64,000 nucleotides of DNA from positions 99,832,877 to 99,896,876 of the forward strand of contig NC_059472.1 in assembly GCF_018139145.2 (NCBI RefSeq), read 5' to 3'. Positions within the stretch are counted from its first letter, which is position 1. Each line of letters starts with the position of its first letter. Below the pieces are notes generated by a model. That model did not search any database. It was given only the letters and a program-made list of their open reading frames with translations, and was not told the origin of the DNA. Shown piece after piece: positions 56,936-64,000 of this stretch. Made by a program: the position numbers and the translations under genes. Source of the stretch: Gymnogyps californianus (lineage: Eukaryota > Chordata > Aves > Accipitriformes > Cathartidae).

Positions 56936-56954
56936 TTTTTTTTTTTTTTTTTTT
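56936..56954 (+). repeat. Poly-T run of 19 bases
   Basis: T19 preceded by TTTTTTTTCCC. Simple sequence. Confidence 0.85.
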
Positions 56955-58904
56955 GATATCTAAACTCCTGTTGACACAACCATTGGGTTTTACTTATAGC
57001 TCAGGGGCCTACCTATGGCTTAAATACTTTTGTGGATCTGCCTGAAGGTGCCCTCACTGGGCATGTCTCAGGAAAATGCTGAATAGTTACAGCTGAACTG
57101 CTGCTCCAGAACTCAGTTTCTCCATCAGAATGAATATGGCATTAATACTTCCAGGAGGTGACAATCGCTAGAAAGATCTTTAGTTGCATTTCCTGCTGTG
57201 CAACGCACGCTTTTCTGATGAAGGAACTGAATAATTTTGGGAAACACAGAGGAGCTATGCTTAGCAACTTCACAATATGACTGTTCTGATACAAGACCAA
57301 CTCTGGCTCCCAAGCCTGGAAAACAATATAGCTGATCTCTGTGATACTGGATGGTGTGAAACACTATTCACACAAAAATATATCCTGCTTAGCACATGTA
57401 GGATATTCCTAGAAGGAACGTGGCTGATGATAAATTTGGGTGACATTAACACAGATGTCATGTACAACACTCTTTTGCCTAATTATTAGTGTATTTATGT
57501 TTCTTGAATCTTGCAGTGATCATTTTTTAATTTCCTCTCCGGTGAGAGCATTTAGTAGAGTGGGGGAATTTACATTTGCTATCCAATGATGGTATGTCAA
57601 TCTCTACAGCAAAAATCTGTGTTTTTTAGCCTCACCCACACTGACATTTTGCCTGCTGCATTCAGGCTCCTCAATGGATCAGCAACATTCAACCAACAAC
57701 AGCTGTTTCCAGCATGGAACAATGATCTACATCTTCAAAGAAGTCTAGGAACCTCTTGATTTCAGCTACTTGGAAAGAGAGAGTGAAGTATGTAGCATAA
57801 TTCTGCTACATACAAGTAGGCAAGCATTTAATAGAAATACACCTTTAGCAGCTTGTGTCTGCATGATTTAGGATGTCACAGATCTCAGCTGTTTGTTGTC
57901 TTTCTGACTCCCCTGGCTGTGTTGAAATCACAACTGTGACAGCCAAGATGAAGTAGCTGACTGTGTGAGCATTCCTCGTCCTTTCCAATACACAGCAAAA
58001 CTACTTAGCTTAAATCACCACTGACGGGAACTAACTTCTTAAACAGGTTTGAACTTGATCCTTGTTGAGCACATCTGACTGTGCCCCAGATTGCCTAGTT
58101 CAGCTCAAAGCCAGCACATGTACCCTATTATCAGCAGCAGCAGCTCTACATCAGTCAGCAGCTGGCAGACGGGCCCTTGGGGACTTTTCTAGCCAAGGCT
58201 AGTGCAGCCTTATGGCTGCTTCAATATATTCTCCATGTGCAAAACAGGACGTATCTCTGTGCAAATGTTGTTATTGCACAATGGGTGTCATTGATAGCAG
58301 GAAAGAGACAATGCTTGGGAGCTGGACATGTTGTTCAAACATCATTCCAGTCTTTTTATATACTCTGATTAAGGCCCTTTACTTAGAACTGCCATCATGC
58401 TGTTGCTGGCTACTTTGAGTGCACAGAGAATATCCAAAATCCCTTTTTACCCTTCTTTAAAGGGTGAATTGAACTGTATTTCAGTGCCTGAATTTCTAGA
58501 GTTTGTGACATTCTCTTAATGTAGATTCTGGCTTATCTATATCCAAATACATACAGATCTACCTACATAAACAGGTACCTCCATAGTACCCATCTTTTCA
58601 AGCACTACATACATTTTCGCTATTAGCCCTATTTCGCTATTCAGTTTCTCCACTACATTTCCAGGTCATAACCCCACTGTTGTCAGCAATACTTAGCCCT
58701 TGACTCCCTAGCAGTATTTCTTCGGCAGTGGCAGACGGGGCTCTTAGGCAACCAGGAAATCTAAAACAAAGGAAAACTGTTACAAGGAGAATATGGGACA
58801 GGCAGAGGAGCGAGTGGAACTAACAGACTAAAGGCCTAAGGGAAAGAAACAAAGAGAGGCTGGGAGTAAGGACAGCAACACTCGGGAAGATTTGCTCCCA
58901 GTGC

Positions 58905-58927
58905 AGGCGGCAGCAGCAGCAGCTGCT
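58905..58927 (+). repeat. Short CAG/CTG palindromic trinucleotide tract
   Basis: GCGGCAGCAGCAGCAGCTGCTG contains (CAG)4 running into CTGCTG, so it can fold back on itself. It does not lie in a supported reading frame. Confidence 0.7.
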
Positions 58928-60504
58928 GATACTGCTAGGGACAGTGTCAGATCAAGCAGGAGTTCACCTGTCACGAAAGTACAGCACCAGCATGGTGCTA
59001 AAGCTCTTAGCATCCCGTGTTCAAAACAATACACAACTAAGCACAAAGACAGAATGTATGACTAACTGAAGGGATTAATTTCCTAAACCTGGATGTCTCT
59101 TTTAGATGCCCAAAGTCTCTCCCACAGGACCTGTGATGCCTCTACCAGCCCTGTGCCAATGTCTCAGATACCTCAGATCTCTACATTTAGGCTACTGAAT
59201 ACTAACCACTGTGTCCTGTTTTAGGCTTTGACCCCCTGCTCCTGCTCCTCAAAGCGGGACAATGAGCGGGGACCAACTCCAACCAGCTTGAGGTAGAACA
59301 GCTCTGTGATGAACCAGGTTGTACCTGCAGCTCGCTGATGGATCTAACCCAGGGTAGTGGGCAGCTCAGCTCCCTGCCTGGCTCAACCACGTGGCCACCT
59401 CTAACAGCTTACAGAAACACCTGCTCCCTGTCACACGTGTTGAATCCAAACCGTGCAGCTGAGCACTGTCATTTCCCACAATCACAGCTCTAGAACCCAG
59501 AAGAAACAGCATAATCAAGCACCAGGCATCCCCCATTACCATAACCACGCGATCGAAGCCTTGCCACAACACAGCCTTTTTCCCGTACCCATCCTGTCTG
59601 CTTTTACCCGGTCTTTTTCAGTCACTGCCATTCCTCACTGAAGCTCTCAAGTGGCCGTGACAGGAATGTCTGAGGAGATGAGATAGAAGCACTTACAGCA
59701 AATAAATAAACCAATAAAGCAATAAAAAGACAAAGTGAGAGAACAAGGGGGATATGAGCTGTTCGGAGGCTTGAAGGCCAGCCCATAGAGTCACTCAGTC
59801 TAGACTCCAGATGTGAATGCAGAGCCTCAGTGAGTGCAATACGGGACTGCGTAAATATCTCAGCCAGATGTCTCAGGGCCCAAGCTACAAATCCTCACAA
59901 ATGGTGACAGAGTTGGCTGTTGCTGTTCGCATAGCTCTGGTTCCAAGAGAATCAGTGGTCATTCAGTCAGGAGCAGTTCATTTTTGCTGCCAGATGGGAG
60001 GGAAAACCAGGCTCAGAGTTGCAGTTAGTCTCATAGCAAGCTCAGCAGTCGGCGGATGGGTCATGGAGCCCTCTGTGGGTACTGAGGTTAGCTCAAAATA
60101 GCAATCTGGGGAAAGAGCTGAAAAGATTATAGTAAACATAAAAGCACATGATCCTAAACTCCTAAACAGACTAAAGTAATGGGCTGCCATGTTAGGCACC
60201 TGAATTCAAATTTAGATCTTCAAGATCCCTCCCATTTCATCAACTAAGTTTACAGATGCTTAACGTTATACGATGGAATTACGTTACATTTCAGTTGCTG
60301 GAGACGTGCGTTACACTGGCTCTAAGGAGCTTGATGCTTGTATCTGCACTTTCACAAACTAAGCATTCCTCTGCCTGACTTTTGTGTTCCCAGAACTTGT
60401 CTCCTAGGTGGGTGCCTCACAGAAAGCACCTGAAGGGAACATGACAACCTTCCTGTCTATTGACAGCTGGATCTGTCCCTTGGGAGGCTGGAGATTAGTT
60501 TCAG

Positions 60505-60590
60505 CTCCCTTTTCTGCCTGAGTTATACCAGAGAACCGAGCCTGTCTCTCCCAGGAAACGTCTCTAACCACTAGGCTATAGTGTATTTTA
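60505..60590 (-). repeat. Ancient tRNA-derived SINE fragment (tentative)
   Basis: On the minus strand TAGCCTAGTGG (plus 60569-60579) fits the RNA polymerase III A box TRGYNNARNGG. GGTTCTCTGGT (plus 60528-60538) is a decayed B box (GGTTCRANNCC). Spacing is about 30 bp, as in a tRNA. The order GCCTAGTGGTTAGAG, then CCTGGGAGAGACAGGCTCGG, then TCAGGCAGAAAAGG also matches my memory of an abundant sauropsid SINE. It is not a tRNA gene: the arms do not pair well and the B box is broken. Confidence 0.5.
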
Positions 60591-61975
60591 AACCAAAGCT
60601 TTCCCAGTCTTTTGGATTTATCCCATACTCCATAAAAAAAATTAAGTATTTATTGCAGCAGGGGATAGGACCTGGGGCTCTGCAGTGAAAGTCCTTATAT
60701 AATCCACCCTGTCATTGGCCCAATTTAGGATATATCAATTTATGACCCAGATTCTCTTCAGCAAGTCACCCAAAATTGGAATTGGCTGAATAATTTATGA
60801 GATGATTTGTAAGCAAAAGCTGAGTTGGGTTACTCTGATTCACAGGGATAACATCATTTATGATTTTTTGTTCAGACATAAGGCATGAACATGTTTTAGG
60901 ATGGCCAATAATTGTCCCAAGATTTGCAGAAGGATTGTTTCATTCTCCTGTTTTAGTGCCAGTAGCAAAGGGACTCATACAGTATAAAAGGCAAGCTTTT
61001 GAACAAAACAGCCCAGAAAAACTTGACAAAGAGACACGTGCTACCGTATCAATCTCCTATTCCTGTAGGTGCAGTTACAGCCTGAGGCTGGGCCCACCAG
61101 AGAAGTATCTAAAAAGGCCATTGTTCCTCTCTCCTCTTCAGACCTAGACTCACAGAGATAACTCGGAGTCAAAAAAGATTAGGATAAATTGCATTACTTC
61201 ATACTTGCCACAGGCTAAGAGCTCACACACGAGCAGTAGCTGATGCAGGGTGACTAGTTAAGCTGCCATGGCAAACCGCTTGGGACTGTGAGCCCCAACT
61301 CACAGCCACATTTCTCTCATTCCCAAGGTCCTAAGGGAGGTCAGACCTGCCAAAATATGTTCTGAACAACACTGGGCTCCCACAGTGGTACATTTCGCAT
61401 AAAGATTGCAGGGGCTTACTCTGATTTATACCTGTACCACATCTGACCGTCAAACCATTGCTGGGATCCACTTAGTTCTAAACAAGATGTTTCCCGAGCT
61501 GCCACATTCAACCCTGGGTCTAAATCAGATTTATCTAAACTGACAGGTGTATGGTTTTAAGGTTTAATTCATTTCTCTCTGTATCCTGAACAACATGACC
61601 CCCAAAAACATAGTACAGAGACACCTGTGCTGGACACGTACATCCTTTTCCTTATTATTCTGCACGTTCTCAAGAGAAAAGGCATCGAGTATAACGGTCT
61701 AAATAAGAGTTAACTCCAAGATCTAAACAAGTATATTGAACAATTTATTCAGAGCACATCGTGCTGTTCTTCCACCTCTTTGGTAATGAATGCACAGCAT
61801 CACTGTGGCTGAAAGTTGAAGGGGATATTTCTTCTGGCAGTGCCCTCCAGGTCCCTTAGGCTGGCTTATCCAGCAATTGTGTTGGCAGTTTGGAGTTTTT
61901 CCCAGGATCTTCTATGGCCAGGGATGCTACAGGCCATTTTATTAAATGTCAATGCCCATTGCTGATTAATTTTTG
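60591..61975. other. Unique non-coding DNA, no gene seen
   Basis: No supported feature. The plus frame of 95 codons at 60860-61147 has no domain. Confidence 0.45.
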
Positions 61976-61995
61976 AAAAAAAAAAAAAAAAAAAA
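61976..61995 (+). repeat. Poly-A run of 20 bases
   Basis: A20 followed by CAAAACAACC. It is possibly a retroposed tail, but the sequence to the left is not recognisable as a processed transcript. Confidence 0.85.
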
Positions 61996-64000
61996 CAAAA
62001 CAACCTTTGAATATCTTTTTTCCTTCTGCTCCACATCAAAAGCACATCTATTTAAAGGTCTTTTCAGAGGGGGTCCTTTCTTTTGGAATGAAATAGCATG
62101 AATGAGTTGTACTTGTAACCCTACTGTGCTCCACTGACTTTCCCATACCCGGAGATAGCAAATTTTCCTTGTCTTGTCCTCCAGTCTGCAGCAGTGTTGC
62201 AACCCCTCTTCCAGCACATGCACAGAACTCATCTCTGAGTCATAAATGCCAGCTCCAGTGGGTAAACAGTTAATCAGTAAGTAGACAGAAATATAAGATA
62301 AGTGAAACCTTTCCTCTTGCTGTACAGATCTCAGAGGTGGAACTCATGTAGATCAGCAAAAAAGTAGGTGTTGAGATACAATGTTGGAGGATGGTGCAGA
62401 AATTCCAGAACCCTTATCTCCATCCCTGAAAAAAATCAGAGTGCCTCCAACCACAGACCACAGCATGTTCCTCTCTGTGGAAGATCAGATTTATTTTGCC
62501 GTTCATGCAAATGCAGTAGCCATCTGACAGCCTCAAAAGCTGCATTCCTCAATGCCTGTGGCCATATCAAATTTTTGGGAAGACATGAGGAACCATTTTC
62601 AGGAAAATGGTGCTTCATTTATTCTTTGACTCTCAAAGAATGTTTTGTCTTTCTTTCTGTTTTGTGAAGTGCTGTCAACACTTACAGTGAAGTTTATTGT
62701 AAATACACAATAATAACAACTGCGCACATTCATCTCTGATTCAATTCCTATGTAAATTTATGTTAATATGTATGCAGATTAAGTCTGTCCCCCTTGGTCC
62801 TGGAAAGTTGTCAGAATGACACATGGGTTCTGAAAAGGTTGTGTACTACTGATCTGCAGTTTTTGTATAGTATTCAATACCTGGCAAACTAGCAACAAGA
62901 GACTGTGAATATTTCTCTTCACTTTTGCTGGATAAATCAGTGTAGTCTTCTAGACAGAGTTAAAAAAAGGTCTCTAAACCTGGTCTCTAAACCCATGACC
63001 TACCTATTTTTATTTCTATTTCACAACAGAACAAATATTCACAGGTGGGATCTTTTGAGGAATGGGGTGGTACAAGGTACTTGCTAGTAAGCCTTCAAGA
63101 ACTGACATGCCATCTTCTAGACAGAAAAGGAATTTTTCTCCCTAATATTTAGTAACCGCTAAACCAATGCCTAGATTTTATGGATAGTCCTCCTCACTTT
63201 TTGCTGTCTAAATTACTGCAGTTTTTAAGAGAGCTCGAAAAGGTCACTTATTTTATTCTCTCCTTCTCAGCCTCCCTTTTCTCTGTTTTCACACGGAAAT
63301 ACACTGACCTTCCACCTGTGTGTGCAGCCAGAGCCATTCTGAGCACTCAAGTCACACCAGTGGTGAGGTAGCTGAATTGCTGCAGTTAGCTCTTCTCTGC
63401 TTTCCTGCCAGGGATGTTTGGCTATGACACTTTCTGGTACTTTGCAGTAAATAGAAACTAATCTTTAGTTCATCCCAGGGCTGAGTCCCTACAAGGCTCC
63501 CAGGCACTTCTTAAATAATCACAACGGGACATAAATTGGGACTTCAAGAGATACATGTGCTCTTTGCACTGGGATGAATTTCCAGTAATCCAAAAGGGGA
63601 TGGGGAAATTGCTATCAGAAACAGCAGGTGCCACAATTGTTGGCTAGGAAGATACACCAGACAACAAAAGTCCAATTGCCAGAAAGTATTTATACTCCTG
63701 CAGTTCACAGCTGAGGACTTGATCCTGACCTTTGATACACAAAACAGATTTGCTCTGCAGCTGGAAACTCAGTTGCAGCATTTGTGCTTGAAGGGCAAGA
63801 TTGTGCCCACAGCTGATAAAGGTGGGAGCTGAGTCATCAGTTCTGAAGCAAAGCGGCAACCTCCTGACCAAAATGACTTCCACCCTAATAACACTTAATG
63901 GACTTAGGCCAGTGATTTTTAGAAAAAAAAAAAACAAAACCAAATAAGAACAGAACTGTACCCCATACAGCGATAAGAAACTTCAGTCACCCATTTCATT
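61996..64000. other. Unique non-coding DNA, no gene seen
   Basis: AT-leaning unique sequence with a 12-base A run near 63923. The frames at 62368-62667 (99 codons) and 63644-63943 (99 codons, minus) show no domain. Confidence 0.45.

Larger units (their letters stand above)
53961..60480. other. Unique non-coding DNA, no gene seen
   Basis: No recognisable gene, RNA or full element. It includes a T19 run (56936-56954), a short CAG/CTG-rich tract (about 58905-58927) and another at 58134-58145. Frames reach about 94 codons without domains. Confidence 0.45.

Noticed and set aside
58905..58927. CAG repeat as a coding polyglutamine or expansion locus
   Set aside because: Only four clean CAG units, no supported reading frame, and the tract turns into CTG.
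60505..60590. A tRNA gene on the minus strand
   Set aside because: The acceptor and anticodon arms do not pair and the B box is broken; a SINE relic explains the boxes better.

Overview
This window reads as vertebrate nuclear DNA, most likely from a bird. The evidence is interspersed-repeat content: four CR1-type LINE fragments (two with the FADD/FADA region of a decayed CR1 reverse transcriptase), four solo LTRs of one avian endogenous-retrovirus family starting TGTCCTGG and ending in variants of CCACGACA, and several short degenerate pieces that look like ancient sauropsid/amniote repeats. Family names come from memory of the consensus sequences; no database search was run. There are no prokaryotic signatures (no operons, tight ORF packing, Shine-Dalgarno sites or CRISPR arrays).

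No protein-coding host gene can be supported. Every long open frame either lies in a CR1 or LTR copy, or is a chance frame in GC-rich DNA. The window is best read as a gene-poor intergenic or long-intron segment.

Layout. 1-4.5 kb: a simple repeat, an old reverse-orientation CR1 copy (about 1386-2570), then solo LTR 1 (3900-4491). 4.5-16.7 kb: unique AT-rich DNA with only microsatellites and a possible conserved block. 16.7-17.9 kb: a longer reverse-orientation CR1 with a recognisable but broken reverse-transcriptase C-terminal part. 18-39.1 kb: mostly unique DNA, several candidate conserved non-coding blocks, and a small CpG-rich patch near 26.65-26.9 kb. 39.1-49.3 kb: the accessory part, with LTR 2 (39137-39728), forward CR1 (41250-41790), a CpG/GC-rich block of about 3 kb holding imperfect tandem units of about 172-176 bp (42.3-45.3 kb), LTR 3 (45779-46349), LTR 4 in opposite orientation only 574 bp away (46924-47514), and a second forward CR1 nearly identical to the first (48768-49277). 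49.3-64 kb: unique DNA with homopolymer runs and degenerate ancient repeat pieces (about 52.4-52.6, 53.0-53.1, 60.5-60.6 kb).

Functionally, nothing here forms a pathway. The elements most likely to act are the LTR promoter/polyadenylation sequences, the inverted LTR pair (a potential double-stranded RNA source if transcribed through), the CpG-rich blocks and the candidate conserved non-coding elements. I did not find a convincing undescribed system; the GC-rich tandem-repeat block and the LTR cluster are the best leads.
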